From Clostridioides sp. (GTDB lineage: Bacteria > Bacillota > Clostridia > Peptostreptococcales > Peptostreptococcaceae), in contig JAISJN010000008.1 in NCBI GenBank assembly GCA_031261505.1, positions 124,001-188,000 of the forward strand: a stretch of DNA of 64,000 bases. The letters are read 5' to 3'. The notes beneath the pieces were generated by a model. The model had not been told where the DNA came from and made no database searches. It was given only the letters and a program-made list of their open reading frames with translations. A program made the position numbers and the translations under genes. Every line of letters begins with the position of its first letter. The stretch's first letter is position 1. Shown one piece after another: positions 18,996 to 28,056 of this stretch.

Positions 18996-20664
18996 GATTT
19001 TCAGATATCTTCTGAATTGTGTTTTTAAAATTTACTACTCCGTATCCAAATGAGTCATTTGGAAAATTATATATATTCCTTCTCTCTGCACCTAACATTA
19101 AATAGGTTTTTAGAGGTTGAGGAAATAGCAAAAACTTCGGAGCAGGGCTTTGTTGTTTAATATACTCCATTATAAGCGCCAGTATTCCACTCACTATCGA
19201 GCTGCTTATTCCAGTTCCTGTACCTGGTCGATACGCCTTATTTGGGAATGTCGATATAATATTTACACCAGCTGCGGCTATATCTGGTTTAACCCAAGGC
19301 GCTCTCACTGGACCTCTAGACGATCCAACCCACATACTGTCGTATCTATTATCGTATGCACCAACTGTTATCACGTCGAAATCGTAACCAAATAAGGTTA
19401 TGTTTGAAAATGAGTCCGAGTCTATAAATCCATCTCTATTGCTCATTAAATTTCTATTTGGCAGATATACGTGGTATTCGCCACTTGAATATTCATTTGG
19501 AGTAAGTCTTAGAGTCCAACTTCCAGGTTTCATATTTCTGAGATTTATTTCGAGAAGTTCTGAGCCAGTCGATGCCCATGGATAGAAATACCTAACCATG
19601 TATGTAGTATCCTCTAGGTTGAATTTTCCCGTGTACTCGTAGTAATCTGGAGCATATAAGGCGTTGTAGCTCATCTCACCAGACGGAGATATTATCCGAC
19701 CGTCTATTCTATCGATTCCCGCGCCCTCTACAAATATGTCCAAGCCGTCTCCATCTCCAAATTCAAATATTATATCATTTACAGAATCTTGATTTTCAAA
19801 TTTTCCAGCATAATGTATATACGTATTTCTCTGGTCTCCCGCTCCGCTTACAAATATTACTCCTGGAAACGCCATCTCTGGCCATGTATTCAACACTGAT
19901 ACGTATCCAAAAGACGACCTCGCACCTACTGTGAAGTTTATAATCACATCTCTCCACTCTCGACCGGCTACCTCTATTATATAGGCTATAGCAGCTAAGA
20001 AGTCGTTGATCGTATAATTGTATTTATCTTCATAGTATTCATCTTGGTACTCTCTTAACTTTACTACTACTAGCTCTGCACCTGTAGCCACACCTACATA
20101 CGCTGGATTGATATTTCCCTGACCTACGAGTATTCCAGAAACTATAGTACCTGTTCCCCTCCTATCCTCGCTAAGACTTGGATCTTGTCTTCTTATAGCT
20201 TCATTTATTTCCTCCCTGCTAAACTCACTTCCGAATAAAAAACGTCCTGGAGGTGGTTTTAAAGTAGATTCCTGGTCCCAAAGCGTTAATATTTTACTAT
20301 TGCCAAACTCATCTATCAAATCCGGGTGGAGGTAGTCTACCCCTGAATCTATCACCCCTATCAATATATCCCTTCCCGTTACATCGTTGAATGAGTTGTT
20401 GTATATATAGTCTACGCCCGACGCATTTCTAATTGTATAATTACTTCCGGTATTGCTATCAAGGCTTATCATAGGACTCATCGGCCTATTTTCATTCCAC
20501 CATTTAATAGTTTTTATCTGGTTTAATACCTTCGCCTGGAAGCTCACTGGAACGTATAACAGGGCTAGGTTACTATTTATTATAATGTATTTATTTATTC
20601 CAAATTTCTCAAGGTCTTCTTCTATATTACCTACATAGGTAACGTAAAATGATTTTTCTTCCAC
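18991..20664 (-). CDS. cspC: CspC-type germination pseudoprotease
   Basis: This subtilisin-like protein of 557 residues is the same length as C. difficile CspC, a germinant-sensing pseudoprotease in the spore. The catalytic Asp is kept (IGVIDSGVD, D106). The usual His motif HGTHVxGI reads TGTIVSGI (Thr at about 171), and the usual GTSMAAPH reads GTGISSSI (Gly instead of Ser). The same Thr and Gly changes mark CspC in C. difficile. It starts with GTG behind GGAGGTGAGTGC. It is last in the cspB-cspA-cspC operon, 28 bp after cspA. Its stop codon lies in a repeat element. Confidence 0.9.
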   Translation of the reverse strand: MEEKSFYVTYVGNIEEDLEKFGINKYIIINSNLALLYVPVSFQAKVLNQIKTIKWWNENRPMSPMISLDSNTGSNYTIRNASGVDYIYNNSFNDVTGRDILIGVIDSGVDYLHPDLIDEFGNSKILTLWDQESTLKPPPGRFLFGSEFSREEINEAIRRQDPSLSEDRRGTGTIVSGILVGQGNINPAYVGVATGAELVVVKLREYQDEYYEDKYNYTINDFLAAIAYIIEVAGREWRDVIINFTVGARSSFGYVSVLNTWPEMAFPGVIFVSGAGDQRNTYIHYAGKFENQDSVNDIIFEFGDGDGLDIFVEGAGIDRIDGRIISPSGEMSYNALYAPDYYEYTGKFNLEDTTYMVRYFYPWASTGSELLEINLRNMKPGSWTLRLTPNEYSSGEYHVYLPNRNLMSNRDGFIDSDSFSNITLFGYDFDVITVGAYDNRYDSMWVGSSRGPVRAPWVKPDIAAAGVNIISTFPNKAYRPGTGTGISSSIVSGILALIMEYIKQQSPAPKFLLFPQPLKTYLMLGAERRNIYNFPNDSFGYGVVNFKNTIQKISENL

Positions 20665-20692
20665 GCACTCACCTCCGTTTTTTTGATGATTT

Positions 20693-22396
20693 CTACCTCA
20701 AGAATTCAAATAATCCCCTTGCATTCACTAGTCCGTACCCGTAGCTGTTATTTGGATATACTATATTTGAACTCTGTTCTGCGCTCAATTCTAAAAGTGA
20801 TCTAAAGTTTGTCGCAAATCCTCTGTTGGGGTATTTTCCATCCACCAAAGTAAATTGAAAATACATAGCCCCTATCCCTGCAACATGTGCTGCGGCGGCT
20901 GCGGTACCAGTTATTGTAGCATATGTATTTCCAGGGTATGGCGCAATTATATTTACACCTGGGGCAACTACCTCTGGCTTTAACCAATTCAAAAGCGAAG
21001 GTCCCCTGGACGATCTATTCCAAAGGCTTCGAGTTAGAGTGTTATATGCTCCAACTGTAAGCAGTTCATGCCAGGTTGCAGGATAATTTACCGTCGAATT
21101 AGGATCTGGATTTCTAAATCTCGTCGATGCTTTTAAAATTTCTCTATTATCTAGATAGAGGTCGTATTTGCCGCTTAAGACGCTTATTCCTATAAGCCTT
21201 ATCCTCCATATCCCACGCTTTGGGTTTTTTAGTATTATCCTAGTATACTGTTGTCCTGAATGTTCCATAGGATATATGTATATCATTGAGTAGTCTGTAT
21301 CCTCAAGATCGTAGTACCCAGAAACCATTACGATATTTGAGTAACCACCTGTATTCCTACTGTATTCTCCAGAAGGAGAATACACTACTATGTCGATTTG
21401 ATCAGGTCTTTCAACCCATACATCTATGACGATTTCTTCCTCATCTTCTCCAATTTCAAGATCTACTTCTTGAGATTCACCATTAAACTCCAATCTACCA
21501 GATGAATGAGTCTGAGTGTCTGCTTCGTTTCCCACACCTGCTACCTCTAGGTATCCCGAACTAAAGTACTTTCTATTATCGTATGTCAGAGTGTTTAGCA
21601 ATCTATTTGAGCCAAGTGATACAGTAAATATCAGCGGTTTATTCAACTCCAAAGATTTTTTATACGCGTACTCCCTAGCAATATCAAAAAAAGCCGTATT
21701 GTAATGTCCACCGAGTTGGGCTAGTTTTACAACGATTAAATCAGCGCCCTCAGCTACCCCTGCATAGTCGTGCTGCACACGGCCAAGTCCAGCTGCAATT
21801 CCACTCAGCATAGTTCCACTTCCAACCGTATCAGTTGATAGATCATGACTGTTTTCCAATATAGCCTTATTTATATCCTCCCTACTGTATTCTGTTCCAA
21901 CATAGAATCCGTCCGGAGAATTTCCGTCGATAGTCTGGTCCCAGAGGTAGACTATTTTGCTTGTTCCATCTGGATAAATAAAATCATCGTGTAGATAATC
22001 TATTCCCGTGTCGGCTATCGCTATTAGCGTGCCGTATCCAGATATTGAGATATTAGGATTGTTTTTAAAGTAATTTACCCCTATATCCTCCGTCGCAATT
22101 ACACCGTTTGTTGTTCCAAGCTCAATTTCAGACAGCAATACCATAGGTTCTACTTTTCTTGCGAACATGACAGACTGTAGGGCGAACAGATCCTCAAGTG
22201 CCTCTACGTAGTTTTTTGAATCGAGTCTTGCAATTGCATAATCATCGCTTATCAAAACTACCTCGTAATCAAAACCGCTGTTTTCGTACTCCTCGATAAA
22301 TCCAGGCACAAATCTCATGCCAAGGTCGTACAAGGTATCGCTCAATACCCTTGTATATTCGATAAAATCAGTATTTTTATACTTTCTTATACTCAT
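20693..22396 (-). CDS. cspA: CspA-type subtilisin-like pseudoprotease
   Basis: This 567-residue subtilase-fold protein keeps the Asp region (IADTGIDYLHDDF) but has SGTMLSGI where the His motif should be and GTAAAAAHVAGI where the Ser motif should be. It is therefore predicted to be inactive, like the CspA half of the C. difficile CspBA fusion, which is tied to co-germinant sensing. Here it is a separate gene with its own GGAGG ribosome binding site, 34 bp after cspB. It should be transcribed with cspB and cspC in the mother cell and loaded into the spore. Confidence 0.87.
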   Translation of the reverse strand: MSIRKYKNTDFIEYTRVLSDTLYDLGMRFVPGFIEEYENSGFDYEVVLISDDYAIARLDSKNYVEALEDLFALQSVMFARKVEPMVLLSEIELGTTNGVIATEDIGVNYFKNNPNISISGYGTLIAIADTGIDYLHDDFIYPDGTSKIVYLWDQTIDGNSPDGFYVGTEYSREDINKAILENSHDLSTDTVGSGTMLSGIAAGLGRVQHDYAGVAEGADLIVVKLAQLGGHYNTAFFDIAREYAYKKSLELNKPLIFTVSLGSNRLLNTLTYDNRKYFSSGYLEVAGVGNEADTQTHSSGRLEFNGESQEVDLEIGEDEEEIVIDVWVERPDQIDIVVYSPSGEYSRNTGGYSNIVMVSGYYDLEDTDYSMIYIYPMEHSGQQYTRIILKNPKRGIWRIRLIGISVLSGKYDLYLDNREILKASTRFRNPDPNSTVNYPATWHELLTVGAYNTLTRSLWNRSSRGPSLLNWLKPEVVAPGVNIIAPYPGNTYATITGTAAAAAHVAGIGAMYFQFTLVDGKYPNRGFATNFRSLLELSAEQSSNIVYPNNSYGYGLVNARGLFEFLR

Positions 22397-22430
22397 TTAT
22401 ACCTCCTTTCAAATCTGCAAACTTACAAAT

Positions 22431-24044
22431 CTAGACGAAATATCCAATGCCATCAACCTGTGTTGCTATAATACTTTCAAGGTATAATCTAGATACATCT
22501 AATTTGCCATACCCCATTGAATCGTTTGGATAATTTATTTCAGAATTTCGTCTGGCCTGCTCTATAAGCACCGACTTCAACCTCTGTGAATACATGAAAG
22601 GATCATTCCCATCTGTTATGCCCCACTGCATTAAAAGCGAGCAAACTCCAGTTACGTGAGGTGCTGCCATACTGGTGCCGCTCAATGCACCAATATTTCC
22701 TCCTGGCAAATACGAATTGATTCCCTCTCCGGGTGCTAGTAAATCTGGTTTGACGTGCCAATGCCCAATATCTCCTTCACCTGAAAAGACCGATACCTGG
22801 TCAGTCCTTGAATTATAACTACCAACCGTTATAGCTCTATCGGCATTTCCTGGAGATGTGACGGTCAGAGTTTTAGTAGGAGTTAAAAACCTTGTATTTA
22901 CATTTAACCCTTCTGAAGTCGGTAAATATATATCAACCTGTCCGTACGGTACGCTTACTGGCTCAAATACTATCCTCCATATTCCAGATTCTATCTGATT
23001 GTTCGAAGTAAGCTGAAAAGATATTCTCCTTGCTGATGAATAAGGCTCTATTGGATAGAAAAAACCTGATAAATTCGTCCCGTGAAATGAGTTTTCTACC
23101 AATCTAGATTGCAGAGAGATCATATTTGATTTCGCATTTGACGGGGTTATCAAACCAACTCTGAAATTATCTACATAGTTAGGCCAGATATTTAGATTCA
23201 ACACCCTCTCATTTGAGCCGACTACAAATTCGACCTCTGTAGGTGAATCCTTACTCAAATGGACTCTTGCGTGACCACCTTTATCACCGTTGTTACCAGC
23301 TGCAATGACTATATTATTTTTCCAGAAAAGGCACATATCATTAATATAGTTAGAAAACAGGGAGGCGCCCATATGAGATCCTTCATTTGTACCATAACTT
23401 ATATTTATAGCTACTGGCATCTGCAGTTCTAGGGCTCTGTCTAAAATGAATTTTATAGCCCTCATAAACTCAGTACTCTTCGAATAGATATCTGTCTGTC
23501 TATTTCCTACTGAGACGAATATTATATTTGCCTCGTTTGCAATACTCGCACATATACCTGTGACATGAGTTCCGTGGAGCGCGCTTTGAGTTATAGGTAT
23601 CCCAGATCCCTCCCGTATCGCCCTATCTATATCTGAGTTTGTGTAAAGAGTGCCATCTTTAAATCCAGGTGGAGGATTTTCTGTTCCACCTTGGTCCCAG
23701 TAGTACAGTATCTTTGAATTTCCATTTGTGTCTCTGAATATTGGGATAGTGTAGTCTATTCCCGAATCTATGACTCCTAGTATCGTCCCTCTTCCAGTAA
23801 GTCCAGTTCTGCTCTTAAACGCTGTTATCCCTGTGCTCGAAAAACTCTGGGTGTCCTGCATTTCAAGTGTAAACGGCTTTTCAATATACTCAATTTCGGG
23901 ATATGTTATTAGTTTATTTATTTGTTCTACGCTAGTGAAGGTTATTATAGCGTACATCTGATTTAATATTTCTACACCAACTCCGAGTTCGCTCTCTAAT
24001 CTCATTATATCGCCGTTATATTTTACGATTACTTCCTTGTCCAT
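22431..24044 (-). CDS. cspB: CspB germination protease (active subtilase)
   Basis: This 537-residue serine protease is expected to cleave pro-SleC and start cortex breakdown during germination. The full triad is visible: Asp in [11 protein letters not shown] near residue 90, His in [13 protein letters not shown] and Ser in [12 protein letters not shown] near residue 480. An N-terminal prodomain of about 75 residues precedes the subtilase core, as in autoprocessed CspB. It ends with TAG well before cspA, so the two genes are not fused. It is first in the csp operon. No sleC gene lies in the window. Confidence 0.9.
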   Translation of the reverse strand: MDKEVIVKYNGDIMRLESELGVGVEILNQMYAIITFTSVEQINKLITYPEIEYIEKPFTLEMQDTQSFSSTGITAFKSRTGLTGRGTILGVIDSGIDYTIPIFRDTNGNSKILYYWDQGGTENPPPGFKDGTLYTNSDIDRAIREGSGIPITQSALHGTHVTGICASIANEANIIFVSVGNRQTDIYSKSTEFMRAIKFILDRALELQMPVAINISYGTNEGSHMGASLFSNYINDMCLFWKNNIVIAAGNNGDKGGHARVHLSKDSPTEVEFVVGSNERVLNLNIWPNYVDNFRVGLITPSNAKSNMISLQSRLVENSFHGTNLSGFFYPIEPYSSARRISFQLTSNNQIESGIWRIVFEPVSVPYGQVDIYLPTSEGLNVNTRFLTPTKTLTVTSPGNADRAITVGSYNSRTDQVSVFSGEGDIGHWHVKPDLLAPGEGINSYLPGGNIGALSGTSMAAPHVTGVCSLLMQWGITDGNDPFMYSQRLKSVLIEQARRNSEINYPNDSMGYGKLDVSRLYLESIIATQVDGIGYFV

Positions 24045-24077
24045 ACACGCACCTCTAATCTTAATTCATATATTTAT

Positions 24078-24086
24078 ATGTATATG
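24078..24086 (-). promoter_or_regulatory. Possible mother-cell (sigma-E-like) -10 box of the csp operon
   Basis: The minus strand has GCATATACAT about 35 bp before the cspB start, resembling the CATA-type -10 of sigma-E/sigma-K promoters. The -35 is not clear, so this is tentative. csp genes are known to be made in the mother cell. Confidence 0.3.
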
Positions 24087-24138
24087 CTATTAATCTATTT
24101 GCTATGATGATTAGTTAAACACAAAATAAGCCATTACA

Positions 24139-24328
24139 TTAAATGGCGATTGCATGGTGTATGTACCCAAACTAAAATGAGAATTATGCAGTCACCTATA
24201 ACTTGAGATTTATATCCCGCACCTCTACAGGTGGCGGGCATAAATCTCATTTCAGTGGGGGTTGAAATCCCCCCACTGAAAGCGTTGAATCATCATTTAA
24301 TGGTGGAGTACATAATTCTCATTTTAAA
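24139..24328 (+). repeat. Dispersed element copy 5, interrupted by a second copy
   Basis: The left part (24139-24196) carries TTAAATGGCGATTGCATGG and the arm GAGAATTATG-CAGTCACCT. The right part (from 24301) carries TGGTGGAGTA-CATAATTCTC, the matching arm. Copy 6 sits between them in the hairpin loop. Removing copy 6 restores a normal stem. Confidence 0.85.
24197..24300 (-). repeat. Dispersed two-hairpin element, copy 6 (minus, nested)
   Basis: This is a complete 104-bp copy read on minus from TTAAATGATGATTCAACG to CTCAAGTTATA. Both hairpins are near-perfect: TTTCAGTGGGGG/CCCCCACTGAAA and GAGATTTATGCCCGCCACCT/AGGTGCGGGATATAAATCTC. It lies inside copy 5 and is the best-preserved copy in the window. 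Confidence 0.9.
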
Positions 24329-24413
24329 ATCTACAACAGCTAATTTTCTACTTAGTATCATTCTTTTACTTTATATCTGTTATTTTTTACTTTTTATCTA
24401 ATCTCTATTTACC

Positions 24414-25961
24414 TCACTCGACCTTTACATTTACCACTTGGCTCGCTTTCGAGTCGTTTCCATTTTGCGTAGCTACTACGTATACACTCAAATCCACATT
24501 CTCACTTGGAGCTTTAAACGAGTAGCTATTATCGTATAGCCCGTTTTTGTATAATGTAAAACTTCCTTCTCCTTCTGCATTATCTCTCACATATACACTA
24601 TAGGTACATCCTCTCAGACTCAATGCTCCCCAGCTACACATTATCCTTCCGTCCGCTCCAAGACTTGCCGACAATTCTTCAACTGCCATATCTTCTATAT
24701 TTACCGAGGACTCTGCTTCTCCTACACTTATGTTTATCACCTGACTTGGTTTAGTCTGTGCAATATCGTCCCTTCCAACGACATAGACGTCTATATCTGC
24801 CTTTCCTTCTATAAGAGGGAGCTCGAATTTATACTTCACCTTTGAATCTTTATCATCGCTCGCATCTACGGTCTTTGTTACGATTTTTTCGAATTTCTCA
24901 GATGCAGAGAGATTGTTCTTCATATATATATCATATATTTTTATATTGGTTATTCTATTCCATGATAGATTTACCGTCATGATATTGTTTGCTATATCCT
25001 TGTAGTATAGCAGATTTTTTATCCTCTTGTTTGCAGTCGATTCCTTTACGACCCCTATTGTTACTATCTTGGATTTGTTTCCACAATTAATTCTGACGTC
25101 CTCTTTACCCTCGCTTACTCCAGTTACCTTTCCGTTTTTATTTAGTTTTATAATTCTTTCATCGGGAAGTCTATAATCTACTAAACTGTATATTATCTCA
25201 GGATGTTTTAGCCCCGACGGCTCTGTTGTTATACTTGGATTTAAGTTATACACTTGGTCGATCTCAATATTTATATTGCTAGGTATCTTTATTTCGGAAA
25301 CCTTCGCCTTAATATTGAACTCTTTTTCCACTGACTTACCCTGAATTTCAGCTGTTATAGTCGTGTTTCCAACTCCAACTGCCAGTATCTGATTTCCCTT
25401 TATTTGTATTACGTCCTCGTCACCGCTCTTTATCTCTGGCTTATACCCTGTTTTGAATTTATAATAATCCAAATCTACGATGCTCTCTATCTTGGACTTA
25501 TCCCCTACGTATTTAAGGTCATCTGTGACGTTTATCTCTAATGAATTTACCTTTGGATCGACAACTCGTATCGTTGCTTTTTTTAGCACCCTAGAATTTT
25601 TCATGACTCCGACCGACGAGTATCCCTCTTTTAGAGAGATTAACTCATCTCCCTCGATTTTTATCGTACCGTTGTTGTCCAGTACATTAAATCTTATATC
25701 GGGATCTTTTGCGTATGAAGGTATCTTTATGTACTTGCCCGTCGATAGCTGTACTTTGTCGTCCAATTTGATGATGTACTTGTCTAAATCTTTGATATAG
25801 TCACCCTTCACAATATTTAATTCAACACCCTTAATCATAGGTTTTACAATTCCAAATTTAAAAAGATAAAATTGAGCGACAAATAAAATAGGGATTACTA
25901 AGGCTAATGTAATAATTATATTTTTTCTGTCTTTTTTAAATTCCCAAATTTTCAAACTCAT
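24414..25961 (-). CDS. Membrane-anchored protein with bacterial Ig-like repeats
   Basis: This 516-residue protein has one N-terminal membrane segment (IIITLALVIPILFVAQFYLF) and an otherwise extracellular, beta-rich body. BIG2-type repeats are visible in segments such as VGVGNTTITAEIQGK and VSGVSEG-like turns, and fibronectin-like modules lie near the end. There is no catalytic motif. The start is MSLKIWEF at 25961 or, with better spacing from GGAGGG, TTG at 25955; the longer open frame upstream lacks a ribosome site. It lies directly upstream of the csp operon but is separated by 370 bp of repeats. A surface or spore-envelope adhesion role is an inference. Confidence 0.7.
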   Translation of the reverse strand: MSLKIWEFKKDRKNIIITLALVIPILFVAQFYLFKFGIVKPMIKGVELNIVKGDYIKDLDKYIIKLDDKVQLSTGKYIKIPSYAKDPDIRFNVLDNNGTIKIEGDELISLKEGYSSVGVMKNSRVLKKATIRVVDPKVNSLEINVTDDLKYVGDKSKIESIVDLDYYKFKTGYKPEIKSGDEDVIQIKGNQILAVGVGNTTITAEIQGKSVEKEFNIKAKVSEIKIPSNINIEIDQVYNLNPSITTEPSGLKHPEIIYSLVDYRLPDERIIKLNKNGKVTGVSEGKEDVRINCGNKSKIVTIGVVKESTANKRIKNLLYYKDIANNIMTVNLSWNRITNIKIYDIYMKNNLSASEKFEKIVTKTVDASDDKDSKVKYKFELPLIEGKADIDVYVVGRDDIAQTKPSQVINISVGEAESSVNIEDMAVEELSASLGADGRIMCSWGALSLRGCTYSVYVRDNAEGEGSFTLYKNGLYDNSYSFKAPSENVDLSVYVVATQNGNDSKASQVVNVKVE

Positions 25962-26118
25962 CCCTCCATCTCTTGTAAACTTATACTTAATTATAAACCC
26001 AAATGGAGAATTTTTAAACAACAATAATCTTTTACTAGTTTTTGAATTTCCTATCTTTTCAACAAAGTCAGTCATTTTTCTGATTTTTACGCGGAGGTAA
26101 TGTATTAATCGACATTGA

Positions 26119-26214
26119 TTAAATGATGATTGCGTGGTGGGGGATTTCAACACCCACTGAAATGAGATTTATGCCCGCCACCTGTAGAGGTGGGGGACAT
26201 CTATCTCAAGTTAC
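26119..26214 (+). repeat. Dispersed two-hairpin element, copy 7
   Basis: It reads TTAAATGATGATTGCGTGG, then a GTGGGGG/CACCCAC hairpin, then GAGATTTATGCCCGCCACCT-GTAG-AGGTGGGGGACATC, ending TCTCAAGTTA. Confidence 0.88.
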
Positions 26215-26237
26215 ATTGCTCGTCCTAGGTTTGCTAC

Positions 26238-26281
26238 GAGAAATATGCCACGCCTTTTTTAATAGAAGTGACATATTCTCA
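26238..26281 (-). terminator. Hairpin beyond the 37-bp tandem array
   Basis: The arms GAGAAATATGCCAC and GTGACATATTCTC enclose a T-rich loop. It is the first terminator-like structure met by a minus-strand transcript after the gene at 26628-27215, so that transcript would include the array. Confidence 0.5.
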
Positions 26282-26299
26282 ATTTAATTGGGATATTCT

Positions 26300-26555
26300 A
26301 ATCGGGATGTGATTTTCTTTTCGCTTCGTTTACTTTAAATCGGGATGTGATTTCTTTTCGTTTGGTTTACTTTAAATCGGGATGTGATTTCTTTTCGTTT
26401 GGTTTACTTTAAATCGGGATGTGATTTCTTTTCGTTTGGTTTACTTTAAATCGGGATGTGATTTCTTTTCGCTTCGTTTACTTTAAATCGGGATGTGATT
26501 TCTTTTCGCTTCGTTTACTTTAAATCGGGATGTGATTTCTTTTCGCTTCGTTTGG
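26300..26555. repeat. Seven-copy 37-bp direct tandem repeat
   Basis: Units begin at 26300, 26338, 26375, 26412, 26449, 26486 and 26523. The first is 38 bp and the next five are 37 bp; the last runs into unique sequence. Each starts AATCGGGATGTGATTTC on plus and differs mainly at GCTTCG versus GTTTGG. There are no spacers, no palindrome and no open frame worth calling. The GGGATGTGATTT core is identical to the ribosome binding region of two Cys-rich genes nearby but on the opposite strand, so a minus transcript carries its complement. Confidence 0.95.
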
Positions 26556-26627
26556 GTTTTAACTTAGATATAATTTTATTATCTTACTTCGGATTTTAAT
26601 TTGGATTTTTCTTGATTTGTTATTTCA

Positions 26628-27215
26628 TTAATTCATGCAACCTTGGCTCATACATCCTTGATTTTGAATTGGTCTAGGAAGTCTAGACATTTGATTTGGT
26701 GGGAAAACTGGACAAGGTCGGCTGTTTGGATCACTCATACCTGAAAATATTGGATCTGCCAATTCTCTAGGTTTTGGTGGTACTGGAGCCTTGCCTCCAC
26801 AGTCTATTATAATTACTTCAGCGTTACATGGGAACATACGACTGATATAGTCGTAGAGTTCATCCATATTATCACAATTCACATCTTTCACAATGTCACA
26901 TAACTTACATAACTTGCATGGGTTTGGACATGGGTTTGGATGTGGTGGATATGGACATGGGCACGGACATGGACATGGATGCGGTGGATATGGACGATTA
27001 CGATCACATTTATTACAGTGAGAAGATCTTCTATATCTGTCTTCGCATCTTCCATTGTAATCATTTCCACAGAATCTTCTTCTCTCTATGGCGTTGTGAT
27101 CATAGTATCTATCATCGCATGGTCTGCGTCTAGCGCTTACTTCGTATCCTCTTGAGCTGCCACAGCCACAGTCACTTGTGTCATTGCATGTATTGTAATT
27201 GTTTCTACATGCCAT
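26628..27215 (-). CDS. Cys/Pro-rich spore surface protein, 195 residues
   Basis: This protein has many cysteines, a basic N-terminal half with RRR and CGCG segments, a Pro-Cys block (PHPCPCPCPCPYPP), KLCKLCD, and a C-terminal region with DELYDYISRMFPCNAEVIIIDCGG. The composition resembles Cys-rich coat or exosporium proteins that crosslink by disulfides, but no named family is recognised. Its promoter at 27308-27335 has the same CACA-N15-CATATATTA spacing as the seven smaller genes upstream of it on this strand. Its leader differs from theirs, with AGGAGTGAT as ribosome site. There is no terminator before the 37-bp array. Confidence 0.75.
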   Translation of the reverse strand: MACRNNYNTCNDTSDCGCGSSRGYEVSARRRPCDDRYYDHNAIERRRFCGNDYNGRCEDRYRRSSHCNKCDRNRPYPPHPCPCPCPCPYPPHPNPCPNPCKLCKLCDIVKDVNCDNMDELYDYISRMFPCNAEVIIIDCGGKAPVPPKPRELADPIFSGMSDPNSRPCPVFPPNQMSRLPRPIQNQGCMSQGCMN

Positions 27216-27307
27216 AAAGCATCACTCCTATAATCTTAAACTCTCGCTTAAATTCTTATGTGGATGATCTAGTATTTTACTGCTATACTCTTTCTCATCC
27301 ACTACTG

Positions 27308-27335
27308 TAATATATGCTAGAAGTCAAAATATGTG
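27308..27335 (-). promoter_or_regulatory. Sigma-K-type promoter of the Cys/Pro-rich gene
   Basis: Minus strand: CACA, 15 bp, CATATATTA. This fits the sigma-K consensus mACm-N15/16-CATAnnnTA known from Bacillus. Confidence 0.7.
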
Positions 27336-27396
27336 TCATTTTTTACATGATTTTATTTTTATTTCGATTTAAGTATCTAAGTCATGTATCTCAGAT

Positions 27397-27444
27397 CTCA
27401 CTGAAATAAGAATTATTGCAGAACCTTAGGAAGTGCTAGAATGA
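27397..27444 (+). repeat. Decayed right half of the dispersed element
   Basis: It reads CTCACTGAAATAAGAATTATTGC, with a matching AGAATGATTCTTAAGTTA end. A further left-end-like TTAAATGGTTGTTCAATG follows directly. Confidence 0.5.
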
Positions 27445-27495
27445 TTCTTAAGTTAAATGGTTGTTCAATGTAATATTTTTAGCCTTTGTCTATAG

Positions 27496-27535
27496 AAAAA
27501 GGACTGTTGGATTTTACTCAGCAACAGTCCTTTTT
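27496..27535 (-). terminator. Bidirectional terminator after the 43-residue gene
   Basis: AAAAAGGACTGTTG/CAACAGTCCTTTTTT arms give T-runs on both strands. It lies downstream of the small gene at 27703-27834. Confidence 0.85.
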
Positions 27536-27572
27536 TAACTATCTATCAGTAACCATAAATATAACTACTCTT

Positions 27573-27670
27573 TTAAATGCTGATTCAATACTTAAGTTTG
27601 GATACCACCTTACTTAAATGAGAATAATTCCGACACCTGTAGAGGTGGGGGACATTTATCTCAAGTTATA
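27573..27670 (+). repeat. Dispersed two-hairpin element, copy 8
   Basis: It reads TTAAATGCTGATTCAATAC, then the right hairpin core GACACCTGTAGAGGTGGGGG, and ends ATCTCAAGTTATA. It lies between the 43-residue gene and its terminator. Confidence 0.85.
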
Positions 27671-27702
27671 AAGAGGCTATCCACACCTATATAGTCAAAT
27701 TA

Positions 27703-27834
27703 CTATCTAACAGCTGGAAATCCACAACCTGCTATTGCTGTTGCTATATATTTGTCTTCAGTATTATCATTGAAGTTTATATTTATATTTATATTTAGAT
27801 TTCTTTCAAGTATTCCACAACAATTACAACACAT
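27703..27834 (-). CDS. Cys-rich spore protein 1, 43 residues
   Basis: This very small gene begins MCCNCCGILERNLN and has an alternating Asn/Ile stretch (NLNINININFN), then DNTEDKYIATAIAGCGFP. It has five cysteines. A sigma-K-type promoter, a 5' leader hairpin and an AGGATGTGAT ribosome site match those of its six neighbours, which is the main evidence that it is real. The alternating N-x pattern predicts a beta strand and recurs in three other proteins of the cluster. The proposed role, a disulfide-linked outer-spore-layer component, is inferred. Confidence 0.75.
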   Translation of the reverse strand: MCCNCCGILERNLNINININFNDNTEDKYIATAIAGCGFPAVR

Positions 27835-27885
27835 AAATATCACATCCTATTATATTTAGAGGAAATCATTACATCTTCCTCTAGT

Positions 27886-27917
27886 TTAGTATATGCAATA
27901 TATTATAAAATGTGACA
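27886..27917 (-). promoter_or_regulatory. Sigma-K-type promoter of Cys-rich gene 1
   Basis: Minus strand: TGTCACA, 15 bp after CACA, then CATATACTAA. The transcript would start just before the AGAGGAA/TTCCTCT leader hairpin. Confidence 0.78.
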
Positions 27918-27993
27918 TTATATTCATAGTTTTTTATTTAGGTGGTTAATGCTTGTGACGTTGATTACGTAATGTGGAAGATCTTTCTCACTT

Positions 27994-28029
27994 GAAATAG
28001 GTGTCGCATCTGCGGCACCTATTTCAATT
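27994..28029 (-). terminator. Terminator after Cys-rich gene 2
   Basis: GAAATAGGTGCCGCA/TGCGACACCTATTTC arms form a strong hairpin 28 bp beyond the stop codon. The T-run is modest on minus. Confidence 0.65.
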
Positions 28030-28056
28030 TTAACGATGATTAAATTATTAAATATA

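Noticed and set aside
26300..26555. CRISPR array
   Set aside because: The 37-bp units are directly contiguous with no spacers and no cas genes nearby.
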